In this document: in pieces, positions 1 through 5,862 of the stretch | Layout of the letters: every line of letters begins with the position of its first letter | Position numbering within the stretch: position 1 is the first letter of the stretch | Source: UBA5216 sp040081205 | GTDB lineage: Bacteria > Pseudomonadota > Gammaproteobacteria > Burkholderiales > SG8-41 | Length of the DNA stretch: 5,862 nt | Reading direction: 5' to 3' | Assembly (NCBI GenBank): GCA_040081205.1 | Contig: JBEBHE010000293.1 | Location: 1-5,862 of the forward strand | The notes under the pieces: model-generated | What the model was told of the DNA's origin: nothing | What the model saw: the letters and a program-made list of their open reading frames with translations, nothing else | Database searches by the model: none | Made by a program: the position numbers and the translations under genes

Positions 1-1443
1 ACCCAGACCGCTGCGCGCCATCTTGATAGCGGTCGTCAGCGCTTCGATGGCTTTGTCCTGACCGAACACCACCGACTTCAAATCGCGCGCCAATGTTTTA
101 AGCGAATTGCGGTCGTCGGTCGACACCGTCTGCGGCGGGATGCGCGTGATCTTTGCCACGACTTCCTCGATCTCGTGTTTGGTGATGACTTTTTTCTGTT
201 TCGATTTGGGCAAAATGCGCTGCGCCGCACCCGCCTCGTCGATCACATCGATCGCTTTATCCGGCAAATGCCGGTCATTGATAAACCGCGCCGCCAGTTC
301 CGCTGCCGCCGTCAACGCCGCCGCCATGTATTTGACGCCGTGATGCTCCTCAAAGCGCGACTTGAGCCCTTTAAGAATTTGCACCGTCTCTTCAACCGAC
401 GGTTCCAGCACATCGATTTTCTGAAAACGTCGCGACAGCGCGTGATCTTTCTCGAACACGCCGCGAAACTCGGTGTAAGTAGTCGCGCCAATGCATTTCA
501 GTTGCCCGTTCGACAACGCCGGCTTCAACAGATTCGACGCATCGAGTGTGCCACCCGACGCCGCGCCCGCGCCAATCAGCGTGTGAATCTCGTCGATAAA
601 CAGAATCGCGTGCGGATTTTCCTGCAATTGTTTCAACACGGCTTTCAGGCGCTGTTCAAAATCGCCGCGATACTTGGTGCCCGCCAGCAACGCGCCCATG
701 TCGAGCGCGTACACCGTGCTTTTTTGCAGAATATCGGGCACCGCCTCATCCACAATCCGCTTTGCCAACCCCTCGGCAATCGCGGTTTTGCCTACGCCTG
801 CTTCGCCCACCAGCAGCGGATTATTCTTGCGGCGGCGGCACAAAATCTGGATCGCACGCTCAAGCTCTTTGTCGCGACCGATCAGCGGATCAATTTTGCC
901 CTGCTGCGCCAGCACGTTGAGATTCAACGTGTAGTTTTCCAGCGCACCGCCGGAGGCCGGCGCTTCCTGTTCTACCTCGGATTCATTCTCGGATTTAGCC
1001 GGCGCAGCCTGCGGCGTCTTGCTGATGCCGTGCGAAATAAAGTTCACCACGTCCAGCCGGGTGATGCCTTTTTGATTGAGAAAATAAACCGCGTGGGAAT
1101 CTTTTTCGCCGAAGATCGCCACCAGCACGTTGGCGCCGGTGACTTCTTTTTTGCCGGACGACTGCACATGCAGGATGGCGCGCTGGATCACGCGCTGGAA
1201 ACCGAGCGTCGGCTGCGTGTCCACTTCGTCGCCTGCAAGTATCGGCGTATGTTCAGTGACGAATTCCGCCAACTGCTTGCGCAGATCATCGACATCAGCG
1301 GCGCACGCCTTCAACACCTCGGAGGCAGAAGGGTTATCCACCAGCGCCAGCAGCAAATGCTCCACGGTAATGAACTCGTGGCGCTTCTGGCGGGCCTCCA
1401 TGAAGGCCATATGCAGGCTGACTTCCAGTTCCTGAGCAATCAT
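1..1443 (-). CDS. clpA: ClpA, ATP-dependent Clp protease unfoldase subunit (partial, 3' end outside window)
   Basis: Hexameric AAA+ unfoldase that feeds substrates to the ClpP peptidase in the cytoplasm. The visible part is 481 residues, from ATG at 1443 to the window edge; the E. coli protein is about 758. The N-terminal double-Clp domain occupies about residues 1-140 (begins MIAQELEVSLHMAFMEARQK). An acidic, Ala/Pro/Glu-rich linker follows at about 141-168, then the first AAA+ module (D1). D1 has Walker A GEAGVGKT at 213-220, Walker B LFIDEIHT at 281-288 and an arginine-finger region SRRF at 337-340. The frame is cut at VVFGQDKAIEAL...GLG, the entry to the second AAA+ module, before its Walker A. 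The start is supported by AAAGGA six bases upstream. The gene lies 52 bases downstream of clpS on the same strand with no terminator between, so the two are probably co-transcribed. A long antisense frame on the plus strand is a shadow. The lack of an M domain and the adjacent clpS argue for ClpA rather than ClpB or ClpC. Confidence 0.97.
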   Translation of the reverse strand, partial: MIAQELEVSLHMAFMEARQKRHEFITVEHLLLALVDNPSASEVLKACAADVDDLRKQLAEFVTEHTPILAGDEVDTQPTLGFQRVIQRAILHVQSSGKKEVTGANVLVAIFGEKDSHAVYFLNQKGITRLDVVNFISHGISKTPQAAPAKSENESEVEQEAPASGGALENYTLNLNVLAQQGKIDPLIGRDKELERAIQILCRRRKNNPLLVGEAGVGKTAIAEGLAKRIVDEAVPDILQKSTVYALDMGALLAGTKYRGDFEQRLKAVLKQLQENPHAILFIDEIHTLIGAGAASGGTLDASNLLKPALSNGQLKCIGATTYTEFRGVFEKDHALSRRFQKIDVLEPSVEETVQILKGLKSRFEEHHGVKYMAAALTAAAELAARFINDRHLPDKAIDVIDEAGAAQRILPKSKQKKVITKHEIEEVVAKITRIPPQTVSTDDRNSLKTLARDLKSVVFGQDKAIEALTTAIKMARSGLG

Positions 1444-1495
1444 CGGCGTCCTTTATTGAGATTGGCGGCTTCTATTATTACGGTTGGTCGGTCCA

Positions 1496-1804
1496 TCAAT
1501 TTTCTTCCATCATGCACTGTAACGGATGTTGGTGCTGTTTGGCGTACGAGCGTACCTGATCCACCTTGGTCGCCGCAACATCTTTGGAATACACGCCACA
1601 CACGCCCATGCCCTCGCGGTGCACCTTGAGCATGATCTGCATCGCCTTTTCACGACCGAGCGAAAAAAACTTTTGCAACACGATCACCACGAAATCCATG
1701 GGCGTGTAGTCGTCGTTCAGGATCATCACCTTGAACATCGGCGGCGGCTTGGTCTTGACCCGCTTCGCCTCCAGTACCGTGTCATCGCGTTGTTTGCCTG
1801 CCAT
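1496..1804 (-). CDS. clpS: ClpS, N-degron adaptor for ClpAP
   Basis: Small cytoplasmic adaptor, 102 residues (E. coli about 106), that binds N-terminal destabilising residues and docks on the ClpA N-domain. The disordered N-terminal arm (residues 1-20) leads into the signature PPPMFKVMILNDDYTPMDFV at 20-39. The substrate-pocket residues known from E. coli ClpS (N34, D35, H66) correspond to N30, D31 and H62 here. The C-terminal part, VCGVYSKDVAATKVDQV, is also typical, and the HPLQCMMEE tail resembles betaproteobacterial ClpS. The ATG at 1804 gives the expected length. There is no convincing Shine-Dalgarno in front of it: only GAG about a dozen bases upstream, then an AT-rich stretch. The gene is first in the probable clpS-clpA operon and is divergent from the cold-shock gene. 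Confidence 0.97.
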   Translation of the reverse strand: MAGKQRDDTVLEAKRVKTKPPPMFKVMILNDDYTPMDFVVIVLQKFFSLGREKAMQIMLKVHREGMGVCGVYSKDVAATKVDQVRSYAKQHQHPLQCMMEEN

Positions 1805-1831
1805 GGTTAAACATAACTCAAAAATGCGCCG

Positions 1832-1859
1832 GGTACAATCATCGCCAAAGAATCGTCAA
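1832..1859 (-). promoter_or_regulatory. Candidate sigma70 promoter for clpS-clpA
   Basis: Reading the minus strand, TTGACG (1859-1854) matches the -35 consensus at five of six positions. A 16-base spacer leads to TGTACC (1837-1832), a weak -10. Transcription would start near 1825 and leave a leader of about 20 bases before the clpS ATG. An alternative pair closer to the gene, TTGTAC (1838-1833) and TATGTT (1815-1810), would start almost at the ATG. Neither is strong, and the assignment rests only on sequence resemblance. Confidence 0.25.
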
Positions 1860-1935
1860 ATCCGCGCGTTAGGTTGTATTTTGGACGTAATCGCGGAAAA
1901 TTCAAGTGCTGCGCCGACAAACGGCTAGACGGTTA

Positions 1936-1964
1936 TTAACGGCAAATTTGGTGTATGCTTTAAT
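1936..1964 (+). promoter_or_regulatory. Candidate sigma70 promoter of the cold-shock gene
   Basis: TTAACG (1936-1941, four of six matches to TTGACA) and TTTAAT (1959-1964, five of six matches to TATAAT) are separated by exactly 17 bases. Transcription would begin around 1971 and give a 5' leader of about 95 bases before the csp ATG at 2065. Long leaders are known for cspA-family genes, where they control mRNA stability and translation in the cold. A further TACAAT at 1834-1839 could be part of a distal promoter, but it lacks a matching -35. Confidence 0.45.
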
Positions 1965-2064
1965 TCTGCGTGCAGTTGCGCAGCGGTAATGTTGTTAGTT
2001 GCCGGCAAGAGAGTGCTTGGCTTCAAGGCTGCAAGTATTATTTTATTTTCAGGAAGGAAGAATC

Positions 2065-2268
2065 ATGGCAACAGGCACGGTGAAGTGGTTCAACGACTCC
2101 AAAGGCTACGGGTTCATAACGCCGGACGACAAGAGCGAAGATCTTTTCGCCCATTTCTCGGCGATCCAGATGGGTGGTTTCAAAACGCTCAAAGAAGGCC
2201 AAAAAGTCTCGTTTGAAATAACACAAGGCCCCAAAGGCAAGCAAGCTTCAAACATTCAGGCGGCCTAG
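2065..2268 (+). CDS. CspA-family cold-shock protein
   Basis: A 67-residue single cold-shock domain protein, the usual length for the family. It binds single-stranded RNA/DNA and acts as an RNA chaperone. It opens MATGTVKWFNDSKGYGFITP. The RNP1 motif KGYGFI is at residues 13-18 and the RNP2-like motif LFAHF at 27-31. The C-terminal half (GFKTLKEGQKVSFEITQGPKG and the ASNIQAA end) is the form I associate with betaproteobacterial CspA/CspD-like proteins. The start is fixed by a strong Shine-Dalgarno, AGGAAGG at 2051-2057, seven bases from ATG 2065. An in-frame upstream ATG at 1999 would add 22 residues that do not fit the family. The gene has its own candidate promoter and terminator, so it is probably monocistronic. 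The exact paralogue (cspA, cspD and so on) cannot be decided from sequence alone, so no symbol is given. Confidence 0.96.
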   Translation: MATGTVKWFNDSKGYGFITPDDKSEDLFAHFSAIQMGGFKTLKEGQKVSFEITQGPKGKQASNIQAA

Positions 2269-2328
2269 CACCGTCCTGTTAATGGCCGCGCTGTGTGGTT
2301 TAGCCGGCGCCGCCCGAAGAAAGTCCGT

Positions 2329-2370
2329 AAGCCCTACGCGTGTTAGGGGCAATGCGGGCTTTTTTGTTTT
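2329..2370 (+). terminator. Intrinsic terminator after the cold-shock gene
   Basis: AAGCCC (2329-2334) pairs with GGGCTT (2356-2361), followed by a T-rich run (2360-2370) interrupted by one G. The roughly 21-base loop can fold further through CCCTA/TAGGG (2332-2336 with 2343-2347), though this inner stem competes with the outer one. It lies about 60 bases after the csp stop codon. The T-run on the plus strand fits termination of csp rather than of the convergent nadE. Confidence 0.6.
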
Positions 2371-2421
2371 AAAACGGCGAAAGTGCGGGATCGCATATTG
2401 AACGATTCCATTTCCTTCGCC
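2371..2421 (-). terminator. Possible weak terminator or structured 3' end for nadE
   Basis: On the minus strand, GGCGAA (2421-2416) pairs with TTCGCC (2381-2376). Inside this, GGAATCG (2409-2403) pairs with CGATCC (2393-2388) around a single-base bulge. The outer arm is followed two bases later by TTTT (2374-2371). The T-run is short and the stem is interrupted, so termination would be weak. It lies about 95-145 bases past the nadE stop. No better terminator for nadE is visible before csp. Confidence 0.25.
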
Positions 2422-2515
2422 CTCGTAATCCCCAGTTTTCAGATTACCTGCGCGACACGGTCGCCGGCTCTCAGCAACCAGCGGCGGCAGGCTGGCGTTT
2501 GCCGTTTATTGCACT

Positions 2516-3400
2516 TTACCGGTAGTCGAGCGTTACGGGCGCGATGGCAGGTGAGATGAGCGACGCTTTCCTGAGCGCGACCGCGTGCCGCGCCATGATG
2601 TCGTCGATCATCGCGTTGGTGCTTGCGAACTTCGCTTTTCCGAAGAGCGTGGCGTAGCGCGCTTGCTCTGCTTCAAACCGTAGCGTGATCTGTGGGTGTT
2701 CCGCGACGTCACTTCGAGAAAACTTCTGGTCGAAGCCTTCGGTAACCAGTTCGACCATCTCGTAGCTGTAACCGAGGTCCTTGAAGTCGGTCTGTCCCGG
2801 CTCCAGTCCTGCGGTGGGCTCACGGTGCGCAAGATCCGTGAAACCAAGATGGCTCGCGAGTTCTTTCACCAGGCGTTTCGATAATCCGCCAATAGGGCTG
2901 ATGTGGACTGCGCCATCGCCGAAAAGCGTGTAATAGCCGATGCCGTAGTCCTCGTCGCGGTTGCCCGTGCCTGCCAGTATCTTGCGTTCGGTCGCGGCCT
3001 TGGTGTTGAGGACGGTTGCGCGCACCCTGCTCGTCAGGTTACCCCTGTCGAACTTGTTCTCGAACGCTTCCGGGTTCGTCGTGCGGTACGACTCAAGCAG
3101 CGGTTGCAGCGTGTACGTTTCGTAGCGGATGCCGAGGCGCTGCGCGACCTTGGTGCCGTCTTCGGTGTCGGCGGGCTGGTTCGTCGCACTCGGCAGGATC
3201 AATCCAACCAGCTCAAAGCCGCCCGGGTCGCGGTCGAACGCGCGCTTGATGGTCGCGGCAACCGTGGTCGAATCGACGCCGCCGGAGAGCCCGACGACAG
3301 CGCCCGTGGCGTTGCTCATGCGTACCTGTTCGATGACGAAATCACCGATCTCCTTCGCGACGCGCTCAGCGTCCATGGCGGGTACATGTATTGATTTCAT
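2516..3400 (-). CDS. nadE: NAD+ synthetase, ammonia-dependent type (single synthetase domain)
   Basis: Catalyses the last step of NAD+ synthesis: nicotinate adenine dinucleotide is adenylated with ATP and amidated to NAD+. The protein has 294 residues, consisting only of the N-type ATP pyrophosphatase synthetase domain. The PP-loop SGGVDS is at residues 39-44. Other family signatures are RGNLTSRVRA (119-128), GTGNRDEDYGIGYYTLFGDG (144-163), a PIGGLSK stretch (169-175) and PTAGLEPGQTDFKDLGYSYE (195-214). There is no glutaminase (nitrilase) domain, so it should use free ammonia or a separate amidotransferase. ATG 3400 is chosen for its AGGGAG ribosome site seven bases upstream. The frame stays open upstream to 3532, but the extra 44 residues look non-coding. 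It has no obvious operon partner and converges on csp. The GDGAVHISPIGGLSKRL version, plus a C-terminal region longer than in the short archaeal enzymes, suggests a divergent subgroup. Confidence 0.93.
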   Translation of the reverse strand: MKSIHVPAMDAERVAKEIGDFVIEQVRMSNATGAVVGLSGGVDSTTVAATIKRAFDRDPGGFELVGLILPSATNQPADTEDGTKVAQRLGIRYETYTLQPLLESYRTTNPEAFENKFDRGNLTSRVRATVLNTKAATERKILAGTGNRDEDYGIGYYTLFGDGAVHISPIGGLSKRLVKELASHLGFTDLAHREPTAGLEPGQTDFKDLGYSYEMVELVTEGFDQKFSRSDVAEHPQITLRFEAEQARYATLFGKAKFASTNAMIDDIMARHAVALRKASLISPAIAPVTLDYR

Positions 3401-3477
3401 TTGGCTCCCTGGAAGCTTGCGACGGCATTGTCGCTTCTCGCGCGCGAAGCGGTGTGTGCAATTACTTGTTACCTTGG

Positions 3478-3511
3478 GCAAAAACCGCAAAAAATGCGTG
3501 CTATTCAGCAC
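3478..3511 (-). promoter_or_regulatory. Terminator-like hairpin in the nadE leader
   Basis: On the minus strand, GTGCT (3511-3507) and AGCAC (3502-3498) form a perfect five-base-pair stem with a GAAT loop. Three bases later comes a run of six T, then GCGG and five more T. It lies 80-110 bases upstream of the nadE start in the direction of transcription. It could be a weak intrinsic terminator or attenuator in the nadE leader, or end stray antisense transcription from beyond. The stem is short, so the call is tentative. Confidence 0.3.
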
Positions 3512-3653
3512 TTCTGAAGCCTTCCAGCCCACTCAGCTGCGTCAATGCTCAGAATAGCATTACCGATTCTGTCTTGCCTGAACCGTTTCGCCCGCCTCGC
3601 CCACAATACGAACGATGTTTTTCGCCTCACTGAAATTCGCTATTTTTCGGACA

Positions 3654-3682
3654 TTTATGTGAAATCCAATAAATGCGATAAT
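3654..3682 (+). promoter_or_regulatory. Candidate promoter for the 458-residue gene
   Basis: GATAAT (3677-3682) matches the -10 consensus at five of six positions and sits in an AT-rich stretch. At 17 bases upstream is TTTATG (3654-3659), a poor -35 with three matches. Initiation near 3690 would leave a leader of about 170 bases. No closer promoter with both elements is visible. Confidence 0.3.
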
Positions 3683-3859
3683 TGCGCCACGCACCAATAA
3701 AGGAAGTTCGGCAGACCGCATTTACGGCGCGCCCGCCTGAACTAGCCTTCGGGACGCCCCGATTGCACGCCGCCTGACGCTAACAAGCCCAAAGACGCCG
3801 ATAACTGCTTTGTATTTTGCCAGAATCAATATCCATTTTTCCAACGGAGACTTAGCACC

Positions 3860-5236
3860 ATGACCGCAAAACTCGACCTTTTCAAAATCGCCAAAGAAGA
3901 ACAGGACGGCGATTTGTTCAAGCTGCTCGACAGCATTTACAAACGTTCCAAGACGCAGCCGCGCGGCATCAGCGATGCGGTGATCTGGGAAGGCGGCAGC
4001 ACCCACGGCGGCGTGAAGCCGGTAGCGCATGCGCTGACCGATACCTTTGCGTTGAACGGCACGCTGATGGCGCTGGACGTTCTGGGTTTGCCGTTCCTGG
4101 GCGTGCCGATGATGGCGCAGTTCCGTCACGACACCAAACTAAAATCGCTGGAGTGGTTTGGCAAGATGGATTACACCTGCCTCAAGTGGTCCACTGCGGG
4201 CGACTTCATGGTGAATGACGGCGGCAAGAAAGTCGTGGTCGCGGGCAAATCCGCCAACGCGCCGCTGCGCACCGCATCCGGCGTGTATTGCAATGTGCGT
4301 CCGTATGGCTCGATCACCAATGTGCGCTTCATGCCTGGCCTGCCCTATTCGCAGGACAACAAGAAATTCGTGGTCGAAAAAGCCACCGGCAACATCCACT
4401 CCGAAATGAACACCCCCGGCGTGCGCATGGCCTACGCCGCGCGCCTGTTCCTAAAATTGGTGCATGACACCGGCCAGATCGGCCGCATCGCCACCAAGCC
4501 GACGCAAGCCAAGGAAGACGCCGTCAACGCCGGCATCATGCGCTGGCTGTTGCAGGGCACGAAATTCAAGTTGAAGCGCCAGTATGCAGTGGATGCCTAC
4601 GAAGAGCACAAGGAAAACGTCGATGCCATCGCAGCGCTGCTGCCCAAAGACTTCAAAGCCGGCATGGAAACCTGGGGCGGTGATGTATACGAGCACATCT
4701 CTGATACCAACTTCGGGCTGTTGCTGCACGACATGATGAATCAGCGCGGCTGCATCGTTTATGCAACCGACCTCGATGGCGACCGATTGACCGACCTGAT
4801 GGCCGACGCGCCCGATGTGCTGCGCGCGTGGGGACAATTGGTGCTCGATCACGTCAAGGCCGGCAAGGACATGAAGCAGGTGTGGAAAGACATGGGCTTC
4901 ACCATGACCAACGGCAAGGACATGACCAGCGTGATGTACCGCATGGAAGGCGCGCCGATTTACGAGCAAACGCTCGGCTCTGCCGACGCGATGTTGATGC
5001 GCCTACTGAACGGCGACGAAACCGTTGGCGGCACCAAGGATCCGTATGATCCGCGCATTCACTTCGTGCTGATTAACGAAGCGTACAAAGCGGCGAATCC
5101 GGGCAACACCGAACTGGCGAAGTGGCTGGATGCGCAACTCGCCACCTTTGACAATATTTACTCGGGCAAGCGTCCGCGTTATATCGACGGTTACAACCAG
5201 TTAAAAGAAGCGATCAAACCGTGGGGCAGCCAGTAA
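3860..5236 (+). CDS. Unrecognised 458-residue cytoplasmic protein
   Basis: I do not recognise this family and assign no function. Coding is well supported: a long frame, the Shine-Dalgarno-like ACGGAGA (3844-3850) nine bases before ATG 3860, and a strong terminator after the stop. The protein opens MTAKLDLFKIAKEEQ, with no signal peptide or membrane segment, so it should be cytoplasmic. It is rich in Met, Lys and Asp. Visible landmarks are a Gly/His stretch WEGGSTHGGVKP (43-54), a hydrophobic ALDVLGLPFLGVPMMAQF (71-88), a Lys/Val strand NDGGKKVVVAGKS (119-131), a Pro/Gly-rich RPYGSITNVRFMPGLPYSQD (147-166), an acidic DLDGDRLTD (304-312) and a C-terminal KRPRYIDGYNQLKEAIKPWG (437-456). DLDGDRLTD resembles a calcium-loop spacing but lacks the usual glycine and last acidic residue, so this may be chance. 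In related genomes I recall NADP-isocitrate dehydrogenase near this locus, but this protein lacks isocitrate dehydrogenase motifs. The strong ribosome site and terminator suggest good expression; that is inference. Confidence 0.85.
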   Translation: MTAKLDLFKIAKEEQDGDLFKLLDSIYKRSKTQPRGISDAVIWEGGSTHGGVKPVAHALTDTFALNGTLMALDVLGLPFLGVPMMAQFRHDTKLKSLEWFGKMDYTCLKWSTAGDFMVNDGGKKVVVAGKSANAPLRTASGVYCNVRPYGSITNVRFMPGLPYSQDNKKFVVEKATGNIHSEMNTPGVRMAYAARLFLKLVHDTGQIGRIATKPTQAKEDAVNAGIMRWLLQGTKFKLKRQYAVDAYEEHKENVDAIAALLPKDFKAGMETWGGDVYEHISDTNFGLLLHDMMNQRGCIVYATDLDGDRLTDLMADAPDVLRAWGQLVLDHVKAGKDMKQVWKDMGFTMTNGKDMTSVMYRMEGAPIYEQTLGSADAMLMRLLNGDETVGGTKDPYDPRIHFVLINEAYKAANPGNTELAKWLDAQLATFDNIYSGKRPRYIDGYNQLKEAIKPWGSQ

Positions 5237-5270
5237 TTCCAGCGACTACATTGTAATCACGCGCAACCGC

Positions 5271-5302
5271 AACAACGCCCGCCCCGCGGGCGTTGTTTTT
5301 TT
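5271..5302 (+). terminator. Strong intrinsic terminator after the 458-residue gene
   Basis: A 12-base-pair perfect stem (AACAACGCCCGC at 5271-5282 with GCGGGCGTTGTT at 5286-5297) closes a loop of three C and runs into seven T (5296-5302). It begins 35 bases after the stop codon of the upstream gene. It ends only five bases before the rluE ATG, so any transcript reaching rluE from upstream must pass through it. Confidence 0.93.
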
Positions 5303-5307
5303 GAGCC

Positions 5308-5841
5308 ATGATCATTCTGTTTAACAAACCCTACGGCGTGTTGTGCCAGTTTCGTGCCGTGGAAGGCAAGTTGACGCTCAAGAATTTTATTCCGCAGCCA
5401 AATGTTTACGCCGCAGGCCGACTGGATGCCGACAGCGAAGGGCTGCTGGTATTAACCGATGACGGCGACGAACAACATCGCATCACCGATCCACGTCACA
5501 AACTCCCGAAGACTTACTACGTACAAGTCGAAGGCGAACCGGATGAATCCGCGCTCACGCAACTACGCAAAGGCATAACGCTAAACGACGGGCTCACGCG
5601 GCCTGCCGAAGCGTGCTGCGTCGATGAACCGGCATGGCTGTGGCCGCGCGATCCGCCGGTGCGTTTTCGCAAAAACATTCCCACTGCGTGGATTCAACTC
5701 ATTATCCACGAGGGAAAAAATCGCCAGGTTCGGCGCATGACGGCGGCTGTCGGCCATCCCACATTGCGGCTGATCCGCTACCATATCGGCGGCTGGAACC
5801 TTGACGGACTCAAATCAGGGCTATGGGAAATTTATCCATAA
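5308..5841 (+). CDS. rluE: RluE, 23S rRNA pseudouridine synthase (U2457-type)
   Basis: RsuA/RluB/E/F-family pseudouridine synthase. E. coli RluE isomerises U2457 of 23S rRNA, near the peptidyl-transferase region. This protein has 177 residues and aligns by eye with E. coli RluE (217) from its LILFNKPYDVL start onward, lacking only the short N-terminal tail of that protein. There is no S4 domain. The catalytic motif GRLDADSEGLLVL is at residues 37-49, with the catalytic aspartate at 40. Other markers are KTYYVQVEGEP (68-78), VDEPAWLWPRDPPVR (105-119) and the C-terminal GKNRQVRRMTAAVGHPTLRLIR. The start is decided by an in-frame TGA at 5302-5304, just upstream of ATG 5308. No Shine-Dalgarno is visible: the bases before the ATG are the T-run of the upstream terminator and TGAGCC. 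The promoter is not obvious. Confidence 0.96.
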   Translation: MIILFNKPYGVLCQFRAVEGKLTLKNFIPQPNVYAAGRLDADSEGLLVLTDDGDEQHRITDPRHKLPKTYYVQVEGEPDESALTQLRKGITLNDGLTRPAEACCVDEPAWLWPRDPPVRFRKNIPTAWIQLIIHEGKNRQVRRMTAAVGHPTLRLIRYHIGGWNLDGLKSGLWEIYP

Positions 5842-5862
5842 GTATATGTTTTTATTATGTAT

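Larger units (their letters stand above)
3401..3859. other. Non-coding 459-base gap between divergent nadE and the 458-residue gene
   Basis: No convincing gene is seen on either strand; short open frames here lack ribosome sites and recognisable protein character. The nadE side holds its ribosome site and a hairpin with T-runs (listed separately). Further up is an extended -10-like TGCTATTCT read on the minus strand (3559-3551), without a good -35. The other side is AT-rich around 3631-3685 and includes a GATAAT element (listed separately). A GC-rich stretch (3725-3795) and the ribosome site of the next gene follow. Confidence 0.6.

Noticed and set aside
175..1629. 484-codon open frame on the plus strand opposite clpA
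   Set aside because: Its product is Arg/His/Gln-rich with no domain character, while the opposite strand encodes an unmistakable ClpA. It also runs into clpS antisense. It is an antisense shadow created by GC-rich codon structure.
1999..2064. Upstream in-frame ATG giving an 89-residue cold-shock protein
   Set aside because: Family members start at MATGTVKWFN, and the strong AGGAAGG lies directly before ATG 2065, inside the would-be extension.
2903..3394. 163-codon open frame on the plus strand opposite nadE
   Set aside because: It lies antisense to the conserved NadE motifs and its translation has no recognisable features.
3401..3532. 44-residue N-terminal extension of NadE from an upstream ATG at 3532
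   Set aside because: The extension is not similar to any NadE start, it contains the hairpin/T-run region, and the ATG at 3400 has a good AGGGAG ribosome site.
4769..4795. DLDGDRLTD as an EF-hand or dockerin-type calcium loop
   Set aside because: Glycine at loop position 6 and an acidic residue at position 12 are missing, there is no second repeat, and the protein is predicted cytoplasmic.
4451..4969. 172-codon open frame on the minus strand within the 458-residue gene
   Set aside because: It is His/Val-rich shadow translation with no ribosome site. The plus-strand frame is longer and has proper start and stop signals.
3860..5236. Isocitrate dehydrogenase, expected near this locus
   Set aside because: None of the isocitrate dehydrogenase substrate- or cofactor-binding signatures can be found in the 458-residue protein.

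Overview
The window looks like chromosomal DNA of a betaproteobacterium. The cold-shock protein, ClpS and the RluE-type pseudouridine synthase all read like betaproteobacterial versions. The csp / clpS / clpA neighbourhood with a nearby rluE is, from memory, a familiar arrangement in that class. Base composition is moderately GC-rich, with AT-rich intergenic stretches. No phage, insertion sequence, CRISPR array, tRNA or rRNA is visible.

Layout. On the minus strand at the left are clpS (1496-1804) and, 52 bases downstream of it, clpA (1443 to beyond base 1). They form a protease-adaptor/unfoldase operon; clpA is cut by the window edge just before its second ATPase site. A 260-base divergent intergenic region separates clpS from a plus-strand CspA-family cold-shock gene (2065-2268), which has a good candidate promoter, a leader of about 95 bases and a downstream hairpin/T-tract terminator. 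A minus-strand nadE (2516-3400) encodes a single-domain, ammonia-type NAD+ synthetase and converges on csp. After a 459-base non-coding gap comes a plus-strand gene for a 458-residue cytoplasmic protein that I cannot assign (3860-5236). It ends in a very strong intrinsic terminator. The rluE gene (5308-5841) starts six bases after that terminator's T-tract.

How the genes work together. ClpS delivers N-degron substrates to ClpA, which unfolds them for the ClpP peptidase. CspA-like protein and RluE both act on RNA, one as an RNA chaperone and the other as a 23S rRNA modifier. NadE performs the last step of NAD+ synthesis. Apart from clpS-clpA, the genes appear to be separate transcription units. 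This is mostly a housekeeping region. The points that deserve a second look are the unassigned 458-residue protein, the stand-alone nadE between csp and that gene, the hairpins beside the rluE start and in the nadE leader, and the lack of a Shine-Dalgarno for clpS and rluE.
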